This document shows, in pieces, positions 34,091-42,645 of a DNA stretch of 64,000 bases. Source of the DNA: Streptomyces sp. SLBN-31 (GTDB taxonomy: Bacteria > Actinomycetota > Actinomycetes > Streptomycetales > Streptomycetaceae); contig NZ_VFNC01000002.1 of the NCBI RefSeq assembly GCF_006715395.1, forward strand, positions 1,922,001 to 1,986,000, written 5' to 3'. The notes under the pieces are model-generated. The model had not been told where the DNA came from. It did not search any database and worked only from the letters and a program-made list of their open reading frames with translations. Numbering within the stretch: position 1 is the first letter of the stretch; each line of letters opens with the position of its first letter. A program made the translations under genes and the position numbers.

Positions 34091-34826
34091 CGTCCCGCCC
34101 GTTCGACTTCCCGACCCAGGCGTCGACGTCGTAGCCGAGCCTCTCCCAGTAGCCGGGCTTGACGTCCTCGGTGACGGTGATGCCGGAGAGCCACTTCGCG
34201 GACTTGTAGAAGTACATCGGCGCCACGTACAGGCGGACCGGGCCGCCGTGGGCGTGGCCGATGTCCTTGTCCTGCATGCGCAGGGCGACCAGGACGTCGG
34301 AACGGCGGGCCTGTTCCAGGGTGAGGCTCTCGGAGTAGGCGCCGTCGAAGCAGGTGAAGCGCACCGCCCCGGCCTTGGCCCGCACTCCGGCGGCGTCCAG
34401 CAGCCGGGACAGGCGCACCCCTTCGAACGGGGTGTCGGGGACCCGCCAGCCGGTGACGCACTGGACGTCCTTGACCAGCCGGGTCTGCGGCAGCGCACGC
34501 AGCTCGCCGAGCGTGTAGGTCGTGGGGCGGTCGACGAGGCCGTCGACGGTGAGGCGGTAGTCGGTGGCGTCCTTGTGCGGGACGGAGGAGGTGACCGAGT
34601 AGTAGCGGAAGCCGCCGCCATTGGGCAGCAGGCCGGTCAGGCCGGTGGGGTCCTTGTCGGCCGCCGCGCCGAGGAAGCCCTCCAGACCGCGCTGCAGTAC
34701 GGGAGCGGCGACCACGCCGAGCGCGCCCAGGCCGATGGTGCCCAGCAGGACGCGGCGGCCGATCGGAGTGCCGTGCTGCGCGGGCGGCCGCGGCTCGCCC
34801 GGTTCCTCGGGTGGTTCGGAGTTCAC
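34074..34826 (-). CDS. Molybdopterin-dependent oxidoreductase, sulfite-oxidase fold
   Basis: This protein has 250 residues. An N-terminal RR-containing export sequence (GRRVLLGTIGLGALGVVAAPV) resembles a Tat signal or anchor. The SUOX-like domain has the molybdenum-ligand Cys in VQCVTGWRVPDTPFEG and GPVRLYVAPMYFYKSAKWL. Size and pairing with a cytochrome b resemble MsrP-type (YedYZ) periplasmic systems, but the membrane partner is the formate-dehydrogenase-gamma type. The substrate is unknown. Confidence 0.88.
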   Translation of the reverse strand: MNSEPPEEPGEPRPPAQHGTPIGRRVLLGTIGLGALGVVAAPVLQRGLEGFLGAAADKDPTGLTGLLPNGGGFRYYSVTSSVPHKDATDYRLTVDGLVDRPTTYTLGELRALPQTRLVKDVQCVTGWRVPDTPFEGVRLSRLLDAAGVRAKAGAVRFTCFDGAYSESLTLEQARRSDVLVALRMQDKDIGHAHGGPVRLYVAPMYFYKSAKWLSGITVTEDVKPGYWERLGYDVDAWVGKSNGRDDDPTS

Positions 34827-34973
34827 GCCTCCATTCGAACACCCGCGACGCCGGGCGGGCCAGGAATCGCGGATGCCCGTCAGGGTTCCGTAATGACTTC
34901 TTACGGCGTTCTCAGAATCGGGGTTGTCAGAGAGGGGGGTTCCCGGAAACGGATTCTCCCAGGGGCGCCGACC

Positions 34974-36515
34974 CTACGGCGCGTCCTGTGCCGCCTCCTC
35001 CAGCCGGAAGGCCTCGTTGCCGAGCCCGATGCGGGCGTGTGCCTCGGGCGAGCGGGAGCGCAGGAGGAGTCCCTGGACCAGGCCGGCGACCAGGGCGAGG
35101 GCGATGATGCCGGGCAGCACCCAGCTCAGGGCCGAGTCGGGGCCGGCGCCGACCAGGACGTCGAAGTCCTTGACCGTGTATCCGGCGATCACCAGCAGGG
35201 CGACGGCGGCCAGTGCCGAGGTGAGAAGCCGCCAGGCCTGGGCGCGGGCGGCGCCGCGCCGGGCGAAGAACACGATGACGGAGACGGAGGCGGCCGCCAT
35301 CAGCAGGATCACGCCGAGCGCGCCGATGTTGCCGAACCAGGTGAACAGGTGCAGGACGGGCTCGGTGGGATCGCCGGCCGGACCGTCGTCGGCGATCGCG
35401 AAGACGGTCACGATCACGGCGGCCACCGCCGTCTGCAGCAGGGAACCGGTGCCGGGGGCGCCGCTCGCGCCGGTGGTCCGGCCGAAGGCGCGCGGCAGCA
35501 GTCCCTCGCGGCCCATGGCGAAGGTGTAGCGGGCGACGACGTTGTGGAAGCTGAGCATGGCGGCGAACATGCCGGTCACGAAGAGCACGTGCAGGACGTC
35601 GGTGAAGGCTCCGCCGAGCCGGGACTCCGTCAGCGAGAAGAGCATGCCGGCGCTCTCCTTCCGGGCCACCCCGACGACCTGGGTCGGGCCCGCGGCGACG
35701 GTGAGCGCCCAGCAGCTCACCGCGAAGAAGACGGCCACGCCGGCCACCGCCAGGAACATCACCCTCGGCACCAGGACGTGCGGCCGGCTGGTCTCCTCCG
35801 CGTACACCGGCGCCTGCTCGAAGCCGACGAAGGCCGCGATGCAGAAGCACAGGGCGGTGCCCACGCCCGCGCCGGAGAGCGTGTCCGGGTTGAAGGCGTG
35901 CAGCGACAGGCCCTCCCGGGCCGGGTCGCCGATCGCGGCGACGTCGAAGATCACCACCAGGATCACCTCGACGACCAGCAGGACGCCCAGGACGCGCGCG
36001 TTGATGTCGACCTTCAGCCAGCCGAGCGCGCCGACCACCGCGAGGGCCACCAGAGCGGGTGTCCACCAGGCGACCTCCACATGGGCGTAGGTGGAGAACA
36101 GCCCGGAGACCTCGAAGCCGAAGATGCCGTAGATGCCGACCTGCATGGCGTTGTAGGCGACCAGGGCCACCAGGGCGGCGCCCGCGCCGGCGGTGCTGCC
36201 GAGGCCGCGGGAGATGTACGCGTAGAAGGCTCCCGCGTTGTGGACGTGCCGGCTCATCTCGGCGTAGCCGACGCCGAAGAGGACCAGCACCACGCCGAGG
36301 ACGACGAACAGCAGGGGCTGGCCGACGATGCCCATCACCGCGAATGTGGTGGGCATGACACCGGCGACCACCATGAGGGGTGCGGTCGCGGCGAGCACGG
36401 AGAGCAGCAGGCCCCCCGTGCCGAGGCGGTCGGCGCGCAGGGCACGCTCCTGCCCCAGATAGGTGCTGATGCCGTCGGTCGTGGTGCGGCTCGCGCTGGA
36501 ACTGCCCGTGGTCAT
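34974..36515 (-). CDS. APC-family amino acid permease
   Basis: The 513-residue protein has about 12 transmembrane segments. It shows the APC helix-1 signature (LLLSVLAATAPLMVVAGVMPTTFAVMG), GYAEMSRHVHNAGAFYAYI and FVGFEQAPVYAEET. It transports amino acids or related amines, and the substrate cannot be told. The gene stands alone between the molybdoenzyme and a hypothetical gene. Confidence 0.9.
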   Translation of the reverse strand: MTTGSSSASRTTTDGISTYLGQERALRADRLGTGGLLLSVLAATAPLMVVAGVMPTTFAVMGIVGQPLLFVVLGVVLVLFGVGYAEMSRHVHNAGAFYAYISRGLGSTAGAGAALVALVAYNAMQVGIYGIFGFEVSGLFSTYAHVEVAWWTPALVALAVVGALGWLKVDINARVLGVLLVVEVILVVIFDVAAIGDPAREGLSLHAFNPDTLSGAGVGTALCFCIAAFVGFEQAPVYAEETSRPHVLVPRVMFLAVAGVAVFFAVSCWALTVAAGPTQVVGVARKESAGMLFSLTESRLGGAFTDVLHVLFVTGMFAAMLSFHNVVARYTFAMGREGLLPRAFGRTTGASGAPGTGSLLQTAVAAVIVTVFAIADDGPAGDPTEPVLHLFTWFGNIGALGVILLMAAASVSVIVFFARRGAARAQAWRLLTSALAAVALLVIAGYTVKDFDVLVGAGPDSALSWVLPGIIALALVAGLVQGLLLRSRSPEAHARIGLGNEAFRLEEAAQDAP

Positions 36516-36549
36516 CGCAGGACCGTCCTTGTGGTTGGCGTCGGGAGTG

Positions 36550-37500
36550 TCACACCGTGCCGAGCGCGGCGGCTCGCGCGGCGCGGAAGGCGGGGTAGGG
36601 GTCGTGGTGCGGGTAGGACCAGGGCGCCGGCGTGGCGTGCTCGCCGATCCGGTGGAAGAGGGCGGCGGCCTCGGCGCCCCGGCCCTCGCAGACCTTGGCG
36701 TGGGCGAGGAAGTTGAGGTCGACCAGGCGCCGAGGGTGCCCCTCCTGCTCCCACTCCAGCCACCAGTCGAAGGCGGCCTTCATCACCTGCCGGGCCCGGC
36801 GCCCGCTCCAGTGGCCCGAGGCGACCGGATCGGGGGGCTCGTGGCCGGCGGCGGCCAGCACGCGGTAGCGCTCGGCGTGCGCGACGACGGGTAGGACGGC
36901 GAGCGGCGAGTCGGCGGGGGCCCGCTCGGCCGCCCAGTCGGCGAAGTCGTAGACCTCGTGCAGCGGGTCCCGGCCCGTGCAGGCGCCCCGCTCGGCGAGC
37001 CGCGCGACCATCAGGTGGTGGGCGTGGTGGTGGTCGGCGCACCGGGAGCGGACCTCGCCGAAGAGCCGTAACGACTCCTCCTCCGCACCCAGGGAGCACT
37101 CCAGCATCAGCAGCCCCAGCCACGGGGTGGGATCGGCGGGGGCGCGCCCGGCGGCCTCCCGGCAGGCCTCGCGGGCGAGGTCGGGCCGCTCCGCGCCGCG
37201 CAGGGCGCGTTCCACCAGGGCGAGGGCGAGCAGCAGGGCGGCCTCGGCGGAGGCGGGCTCGGCGACCATCCAGTCCCGCGCCCAGGCCGCGCTGTAGCGC
37301 TCCTGCCCGAGGACGACGGCCCGGTGTCCACGTCGGTCCCAGTCGTCACCCGTGTGAACGAGCAGTGATCGCGCGGCCTGCCACCTCCCCTGCGCCAAGG
37401 CCGCCCGGGCGGCGAGGAGTTCGGTGTCGTCGAGGGCCGCGTCCAGCGCGTGTGCCGCGCGCTTGCGGGTCCGGCCGAAGGATGGCGGGGGTGGGGGCAC
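36550..37500 (-). CDS. Hypothetical helical (TPR-like) protein
   Basis: The 316-residue soluble protein contains repeated helix pairs such as ELLAARAALAQGRWQAARSLL, EAALLLALALVERALRG and LNFLAHAKVCEGRGAEAAALFH. These are typical of tetratricopeptide-like repeats. There is no signal peptide or catalytic motif. It is conserved-looking but I do not recognise a specific family. The ATG at 37500 is the first in frame. Confidence 0.7.
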   Translation of the reverse strand: MPPPPPSFGRTRKRAAHALDAALDDTELLAARAALAQGRWQAARSLLVHTGDDWDRRGHRAVVLGQERYSAAWARDWMVAEPASAEAALLLALALVERALRGAERPDLAREACREAAGRAPADPTPWLGLLMLECSLGAEEESLRLFGEVRSRCADHHHAHHLMVARLAERGACTGRDPLHEVYDFADWAAERAPADSPLAVLPVVAHAERYRVLAAAGHEPPDPVASGHWSGRRARQVMKAAFDWWLEWEQEGHPRRLVDLNFLAHAKVCEGRGAEAAALFHRIGEHATPAPWSYPHHDPYPAFRAARAAALGTV

Positions 37501-37902
37501 CGCGGGACTTCCTCACGCGACGCGGCTCTGCGTCAGGACTCGGGGTTTCGGACTGGCGTCAGCTGATCACTCACAGCAAACTCGCAGCCAAGGCTTGAGT
37601 CAAGGCCCGCACAGCCGTTACACGCGTCAACTTCTGTTACATCTGGGGTACTTGAGAAATGGACAATGATGGTCGCCACCACCGGACCGGCGACCCGGTG
37701 TGGCGTACGCCATGGCGCACCTCGTCCCGTGCCCTCACCATGGGCGGAACGACCGGATCCGCAACTCCCTTGATCGACGCGGAGAAGTGACCGAGTCGAC
37801 CGCCCGGATACGGGCACTCCCAGGAGCATGCCGGGCCCTGGGACGCTACAGTCACCCACTACGCACTCCGTGACCCGGCCCGTCTGACTCGAGGTACGCA
37901 GC
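37501..37902. other. 402-base intergenic region
   Basis: The region lies between divergent genes and is less GC-rich than its surroundings around 37560-37680 (for example TTCTGTTACATCTGGGGTAC). It should hold both promoters. I see no convincing small gene, RNA or strong repeat here. Confidence 0.5.
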
Positions 37903-38796
37903 GTGTCGTTTCTGGTTCTGATTCTCGCCGTGAGCGCTGCCTGCTGCCTGGGCTTCGGGTTCGTGCTCCAGCAGAACGCGGCCTCGCACGCACCGCTGGG
38001 CGACTTCCTCTCGCCCCGGCTGCTCCTCGACCTGATGCGGGTGCCGCGCTGGCTGGGCGGCATCGGCCTGATGGTGGCCGGCATGGTCCTGGGCGCGATC
38101 GCCCTCAGCCAGGGCGAGGTCTCCCTGGTCGAGCCCCTCCTGGCCACGAACCTGCTGTTCGCCCTGGCCCTCTCCCGCAAGCAGACCAGGCAGCCGCTGG
38201 GCCGCCAGGGCTGGACGGGCCTCGCACTGCTCGCGGGCGGCGTCACGGCGTTCATCGTCGCGGGCCGGCCGCGCGGCGGCACCGCGGTCAGCGACCCCTT
38301 TCGCCACTGGCTGATCATCGGCGCCATGGTGGGCCTCGCCCTCCTGCTGACCACGTACGCCAAGCGCTCCCGCCTCAGCTCCGGCCCGGTCCTGCTCGCC
38401 CTCGCCGCCGGTCTGCTCTACGGCGTCCAGGACGCTCTCACCCGGGTCAGCGGGCAGCGCTTCGCCGAGGGCGGCCTGACCGAGCTGTTCACCACCTGGC
38501 AGCCGTACGGCGTGGCCGCGCTCGGCGTCACGGGCCTGGTGCTGGTGCAGAGCGCCTTCGAGACGGCGCCGCTGCGCATGTCCCTGCCCGCCCTCACCGC
38601 CGCCCAGCCGCTGGCCGGCATCGCCTGCGGGATGGGCTTCCTCGGCGACCGGCTGCGCACCGACACCGGGGCGCTGGCCTGGGAGGCGGCGGGCCTCGCG
38701 GGGATCGTCGTCGGCATCGTGCTGCTGGGCATGCACCCCTGCATGCCTACGGGCGCGGGCAAGCCGGAGCGCGTGCGGGACCTGCAGCCGAACTGA
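37903..38796 (+). CDS. DMT-superfamily (EamA-like) membrane protein
   Basis: The 297-residue protein has about nine hydrophobic segments. It starts with FLVLILAVSAACCLGFGFVLQQNAA and contains SLVEPLLATNLLFALALSR and the second-half equivalent QPLAGIACGMGFLGD, the two-fold repeat of drug/metabolite transporters. The direction and substrate are unknown. The start is GTG at 37903 after CGAGGTACGCAGC. Its stop TGA is adjacent to an ATG at 38796. Confidence 0.85.
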   Translation: MSFLVLILAVSAACCLGFGFVLQQNAASHAPLGDFLSPRLLLDLMRVPRWLGGIGLMVAGMVLGAIALSQGEVSLVEPLLATNLLFALALSRKQTRQPLGRQGWTGLALLAGGVTAFIVAGRPRGGTAVSDPFRHWLIIGAMVGLALLLTTYAKRSRLSSGPVLLALAAGLLYGVQDALTRVSGQRFAEGGLTELFTTWQPYGVAALGVTGLVLVQSAFETAPLRMSLPALTAAQPLAGIACGMGFLGDRLRTDTGALAWEAAGLAGIVVGIVLLGMHPCMPTGAGKPERVRDLQPN

Positions 38797-38819
38797 TGCC
38801 GCCCTGCTTGGATGTCGGT

Positions 38820-39341
38820 ATGACGACCCCCGCAGACGAGATCCTCGACATCGTCGACGAGCACGATCAGGTCATCGGCCGCTCCCCGCGCGGCGAGGCC
38901 TACGCCAAGGGCCTGCGCCACCGCTGCGTGTTCATCCAGACCCGCGACGCCGAGGGCCGCCTCTTCGTCCACCGTCGCACCGCGACCAAACTGGTCTTCC
39001 CCTCCCTCTACGACATGTTCGTCGGCGGCGTGGTCGGCGCGGGCGAGTCCTACGACGAGGCGGCCCTGCGCGAGGCGGAGGAGGAACTGGGCGTGAGCGG
39101 CCTGCCGGCCCCGCGCTTCCTGTTCAAGTTCCTCTACGACGACGGCGCCGGCCGGAGCTGGTGGTCGGCGGTGTACGAGGTCCGCTGCGATCTGCCCGTC
39201 CGGCCGCAGGCCGAGGAGGTGGCCTGGCACGACTTCCTGCCGGACGCCGAGGTGGAGCGCCGGCTCCCGGAGTGGGAGTGGGTACCGGACGGACTGGCGG
39301 CGTACGAACGGCTGAGGGAGCACCGCAGAGCCGCCCGATAG
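38820..39341 (+). CDS. Nudix hydrolase (IPP-isomerase-like subgroup)
   Basis: The 173-residue protein has a Nudix box, GGVVGAGESYDEAALREAEEELGV, which fits GX5EX7REUXEEXGU. The N-terminal DEILDIVDEHDQVIGRSPRGEAYAKG resembles the YfcD-type Nudix group. It hydrolyses a nucleoside-diphosphate-linked compound. The ATG at 38820 begins the conserved MTTPADEILDIVDE. An ATG at 38796 would overlap the previous stop but adds an unconserved-looking leader. Confidence 0.88.
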   Translation: MTTPADEILDIVDEHDQVIGRSPRGEAYAKGLRHRCVFIQTRDAEGRLFVHRRTATKLVFPSLYDMFVGGVVGAGESYDEAALREAEEELGVSGLPAPRFLFKFLYDDGAGRSWWSAVYEVRCDLPVRPQAEEVAWHDFLPDAEVERRLPEWEWVPDGLAAYERLREHRRAAR

Positions 39342-39351
39342 AGTCCGACGC

Positions 39352-39744
39352 GTGATCGAATTCGTACGGAACGTCCGCCTGTGGTTCGCTCCCGAGGAGA
39401 TCCGTCGGGAGGGCAGTACGCCCGACTACCGCTTCTCCCTGGCCAACGAGCGCACGTTCCTGGCCTGGCTGCGCACCGCGCTCGCCCTCATCGGCGGCGG
39501 CTTCGCGGTGGACCAGTTCCTGCCCGACCTGCGCTGGGCCTGGCGCGTCGGGCTGGCCCTGGCGCTGCTCGCCGCGGGCGTGCTGTGCTCCCTGCGTGCG
39601 GTCAACCACTGGATGCGCTGCGAGCGGGCGATGCGGCGCGGCGAGGACCTGCCGGTGTCCCGGTTCCCGGCGGTGCTCGGTCTCCTCGTCGCCGTCGTGG
39701 CGATCGCGATGGTCGTCGTGGTGACCGTCGGGTGGGAGGGGTGA
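39352..39744 (+). CDS. DUF202/YidH-family membrane protein
   Basis: The 130-residue protein has the family motif RFSLANERTFLAWLRTALALIGGG, with two more hydrophobic helices (RVGLALALLAAGVLCSL, VLGLLVAVVAIAMVVVV). Function unknown. The start is GTG. It overlaps the following DUF202 gene by 4 bases, giving a tandem pair that may assemble into one complex. Confidence 0.88.
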   Translation: MIEFVRNVRLWFAPEEIRREGSTPDYRFSLANERTFLAWLRTALALIGGGFAVDQFLPDLRWAWRVGLALALLAAGVLCSLRAVNHWMRCERAMRRGEDLPVSRFPAVLGLLVAVVAIAMVVVVTVGWEG

Positions 39745-40064
39745 CCGCCCCGGCCGCCGAGGAGCGCGACCCCGGGCTGCAACCCGAGCGCACCCGCCTC
39801 GCCTGGCGCCGCACCACCCTGGCGAGCACGGTGGCCGCCGTCCTCTCCGTCAAGAGCGCGCTGCGCGGCGGCCTCTCCGTGTCCGGCGTCGTCGTCTGCG
39901 CGCTGTGCTGCGCCCTGTGGCTGGGCTTCCTCCTCGTCGCCCACCACCGCATCCGGGCACTCGCGGCCTCCGCCGGCCCGCCCGTCCTCGCGCACCGGCA
40001 CGCCACGGCGGCGGTCCTGTGCACGGTGGCCCTGGCCCTGTGCGGAGCGGCACTCGTCCTCTAG
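39741..40064 (+). CDS. Second DUF202-family membrane protein
   Basis: The 107-residue protein has LQPERTRLAWRRTTLASTVAAVLSVK, the shorter DUF202 signature (ERT-x-LAW-x-RT), and two further helices (GVVVCALCCALWLGFLLVA, TAAVLCTVALALCGAALVL). The GTG at 39741 overlaps the stop of the first DUF202 gene. The two proteins differ in length and sequence, so they are not a recent duplication. Confidence 0.85.
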   Translation: MTAPAAEERDPGLQPERTRLAWRRTTLASTVAAVLSVKSALRGGLSVSGVVVCALCCALWLGFLLVAHHRIRALAASAGPPVLAHRHATAAVLCTVALALCGAALVL

Positions 40065-40071
40065 GACGGAC

Positions 40072-41028
40072 CTAGGCCCTGTCCCCTTCTTCCGGGGTCC
40101 GTGGTTCCACCGTCACCACGATCTTTCCCCGGGTCCGTCCCTCCTGGCTCAGCCGGTGCGCCTGCGCCGCCTGCTCCAGCGGGAAGGCGGCGTCCACGTG
40201 CACGGACACCACGCCCTGCTCCGCCAGTTCGGTCAGCCGCAGCAGGTCCTCGGCGTCCGGGCGCACCCAGCAGTACCGGCCGCCGTAGCCGACGACATCG
40301 CCGTCGGCGATGGACGCCAGCCGTCCCTCCGGGGCCAGCAGGTTCGCCGAGGCCTTCAGGGCCGCGCCGCCGACGGTGTCGAAGACGGCGTCCACGCCCT
40401 CGGGGGCCAGCCCCCGGACCCGCTCGGCCAGTCCCTCGCCGTAGGCCACGGGCTCACCGCCGAGCGCGCGGACGTAGTCGTGGTTGCGCTCGCTCGCCGT
40501 GCCGACCACCCGGGCGCCGAGGTGCCGGGCGAGCTGGACGGCGATCGAACCGACGCCGCCGGCGGCCGCGTGCACCAGGACGGTGTCGCCTCGCCCGACC
40601 CGCAGCGTCCTGTACAGCACCTGGTAGGCGGTGAGCCCGGCCAGCGGCAGCCCGGCCGCCGCCTCCCAGGACAGGTTCCGGGGCTTGCGGGCCAGGGTGC
40701 GCACGGGTGCGGCGACGTACTCGGCGAAGGTCCCGCGGGAGAGGAAGTCCTCGCGGACGTAACCGATGACCTCGTCCCCGGCGCCGAACTCGGTGACGGA
40801 CACCCCGGGCCGGACCACCACGCCGGACATGTCCCAGCCGGGGACCACCGGGAAGACCGCCTCCAGCATTCCGTCGAGGTACCCCTCGCGTGCCTTCCAG
40901 TCGACGGGGTTGACGGCGGCGGCCCGCACCTCGACCAGGACCGCGTCGGGGCCGACCTTCGGGTCGCGGACCTCGCCGTACTCGAGGACCTCGGGTCCGC
41001 CGTACCGGCTGTAGCTGATGCCCTTCAT
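40072..41028 (-). CDS. NADP-dependent medium-chain oxidoreductase (quinone reductase type)
   Basis: The 318-residue protein is a zinc-free medium-chain dehydrogenase. Its cofactor loop is VHAAAGGVGSIAVQLARHLGARVVGTAS and the N-terminal motif YSRYGGPEVLEYGEV is typical of quinone oxidoreductases. It should reduce quinones or enones with NADPH. The ATG at 41028 begins MKGISYSRYGG. It is convergent with the DUF202 pair (7-base gap). Confidence 0.9.
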   Translation of the reverse strand: MKGISYSRYGGPEVLEYGEVRDPKVGPDAVLVEVRAAAVNPVDWKAREGYLDGMLEAVFPVVPGWDMSGVVVRPGVSVTEFGAGDEVIGYVREDFLSRGTFAEYVAAPVRTLARKPRNLSWEAAAGLPLAGLTAYQVLYRTLRVGRGDTVLVHAAAGGVGSIAVQLARHLGARVVGTASERNHDYVRALGGEPVAYGEGLAERVRGLAPEGVDAVFDTVGGAALKASANLLAPEGRLASIADGDVVGYGGRYCWVRPDAEDLLRLTELAEQGVVSVHVDAAFPLEQAAQAHRLSQEGRTRGKIVVTVEPRTPEEGDRA

Positions 41029-41150
41029 GCCACCGACCCTCCGGGGTGCGCGCACGCCACGCAAGCCGGATGCGCGCCCGATGCCCCGATATGCGCCGTT
41101 CGCATGGCAGCCTGTCGGTCGTCACCACCCCGCACCCCGAAGGTGAGCAC

Positions 41151-41447
41151 ATGACCGCCCTCCACCTGGAACACGCCTCCCACAAGCACGCGCACGGTCC
41201 CGACTGCGGGCACACGCGGGTACGGCACGGGGATCACGTCGAGTACGCGCACGACGGCCACTTCCACCGCGAGCACGAGGGCCACTGGGACGAGTGCGAG
41301 CAGGACGGGCACGTCTCGCACGAGGACCACGACCACCGGCACGGCGACGGCTGCGGACACGAGAGCGTCCTGCACGGCGACCACGTCGACTACCTCCACG
41401 ACGGCCACCGGCACGCCGCGCACAACGGCCACTGGGACGACCACTGA
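41151..41447 (+). CDS. Histidine-rich protein with two tandem metal-binding-type repeats
   Basis: The protein has 98 residues, of which 27 are His. Two 35-residue repeats (15-49 and 64-98) share HGxxCGHxxVxHGDHVxYxHDGHxH and GHWD. Each holds a Cys and about a dozen His, fitting zinc or nickel storage or buffering in the cytosol. There is no signal peptide and no other domain. The ATG at 41151 follows GAAGGTGAGC. I recognise similar His-rich Streptomyces proteins but no studied function. Confidence 0.8.
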   Translation: MTALHLEHASHKHAHGPDCGHTRVRHGDHVEYAHDGHFHREHEGHWDECEQDGHVSHEDHDHRHGDGCGHESVLHGDHVDYLHDGHRHAAHNGHWDDH

Positions 41448-41475
41448 TCTTCGGCGCCCGGCCGATACGCACCGC

Positions 41476-41512
41476 CCGACAGCTCCCGCCGCCCCCGGCC
41501 GGGAGCTGTCGG
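41476..41512 (+). terminator. Hairpin terminator of the His-rich gene
   Basis: A 13-bp stem, CCGACAGCTCCCG with CGGGAGCTGTCGG, has an 11-nt GC-rich loop. Confidence 0.8.
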
Positions 41513-41555
41513 CCGTATGGTGGCCCCGATCACTTTGGCCTTCCGTACTGGACGA

Positions 41556-41575
41556 CATACCGACCAGTCGGCATG
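41556..41575. promoter_or_regulatory. TetR-type operator candidate (CATACCGACC box), site 1
   Basis: CATACCGACCAGTCGGCATG is an imperfect 20-bp palindrome located 41 bases before the phosphotransferase start. Its left half is identical to a half-site before the SDR-ligase-TetR operon (47900-47919), read on the other strand. A related site lies at 63927-63946. Confidence 0.65.
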
Positions 41576-41616
41576 ATAGGTCGGGTCACGTGCACGCGCC
41601 TCGCAAAGGAGCACCG

Positions 41617-42639
41617 ATGAGCCCCGATCACCCGCCAGGCCTCGATCTCGACCGGCTGCGCGGCCTGCTCGACCGCGAGCGGCCCGGCCTGGTGAACGGC
41701 GCCCTGACCGGCCGGCTGATCGAGGGCGGACGGTCGAACCTCACGTACGCGCTCTCGGACGGCACCTCGAAGTGGGTCGTACGGCGTCCCCCGCTCGGCC
41801 ATGTGCTGGCCACCGCGCACGACATGAAGCGCGAGCACCGGGTGATCAGCGCGCTGCACCCGACGAACGTACCGGTGCCCCGGCCGGTGCTGCTGTGCGA
41901 GGACGAGGAGGTGCTCGGGGCGCCCTTCTACGTCATGGAGTTCGTCGAGGGCACCCCGTACCGCACGGCCGACCAGCTCGCCCCGCTCGGCCCGGAGCGA
42001 ACCCGGGACGCGGTGCTGTCCCTGGTCGACACCCTCGTCGAGCTGCACGCCGTTGACCCGGCCGAGGTGGGCCTCGCCGACTTCGGCCGCCCCGAGGGCT
42101 TCCTGGACCGCCAGCTGCGCCGCTGGGGCAAGCAGCTGGACGCCTCCCGCAACCGCGACCTGGCCGGCATCGACGAGCTGCACGCCGAGCTCGGCCGCCG
42201 GCTGCCGGCCTCGCCCGCACCGACCGTCGTGCACGGCGACTACCGCCTGGACAACGTGCTCATCGACGGCGACGACAAGATCAGGGCGATCCTCGACTGG
42301 GAGATGTCGACGCTCGGCGACCCGCTCACCGACCTGGGTCTGCTGGTGATGTACAGCATGCCGCTGGGCATGTCCGACTCCCCGGTCTCCACGACCGCCG
42401 AGGCCCCCGGCCACCCGGCCCCGGCCGAACTGATCGAGCGCTACGCGGCCCGTTCCGGCCGGGACGTCTCGGCCGTCTCCTGGTACACGGCCTTCGCCTG
42501 GTTCAAGCTCGCCGTGATCCTCGAGGGCATCCACTACCGCTACACGCTGGGCCAGACGGTCGGCCGCGGCTTCGACCGCATCGGGGACCTCGTCCCCGTC
42601 TTCATCGAGCACGGCCTGACGACTCTTCAGGAAGGCTGA
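41617..42639 (+). CDS. APH-fold phosphotransferase (ACAD10/LvaA-type hydroxyacyl-CoA kinase candidate)
   Basis: The 340-residue aminoglycoside-phosphotransferase-like kinase has the catalytic loop VVHGDYRLDNVLID and metal-binding DWEMSTLGDP. The YVMEFVEGTPYR stretch is typical of the ACAD10-like subgroup. It is followed 6 bases on by an acyl-CoA dehydrogenase. In ACAD10/11 and in the levulinate enzyme LvaA, such kinases phosphorylate the 4-hydroxyl of an acyl-CoA so that the partner dehydrogenase can remove it. The ATG follows AAAGGAG. The substrate is inferred from context. Confidence 0.85.
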   Translation: MSPDHPPGLDLDRLRGLLDRERPGLVNGALTGRLIEGGRSNLTYALSDGTSKWVVRRPPLGHVLATAHDMKREHRVISALHPTNVPVPRPVLLCEDEEVLGAPFYVMEFVEGTPYRTADQLAPLGPERTRDAVLSLVDTLVELHAVDPAEVGLADFGRPEGFLDRQLRRWGKQLDASRNRDLAGIDELHAELGRRLPASPAPTVVHGDYRLDNVLIDGDDKIRAILDWEMSTLGDPLTDLGLLVMYSMPLGMSDSPVSTTAEAPGHPAPAELIERYAARSGRDVSAVSWYTAFAWFKLAVILEGIHYRYTLGQTVGRGFDRIGDLVPVFIEHGLTTLQEG

Positions 42640-42645
42640 CGGATC

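Noticed and set aside
37637..37855. Possible 72-residue minus-strand gene in the 402-base gap
   Set aside because: No ribosome site, no conserved-looking motif and composition of non-coding DNA.
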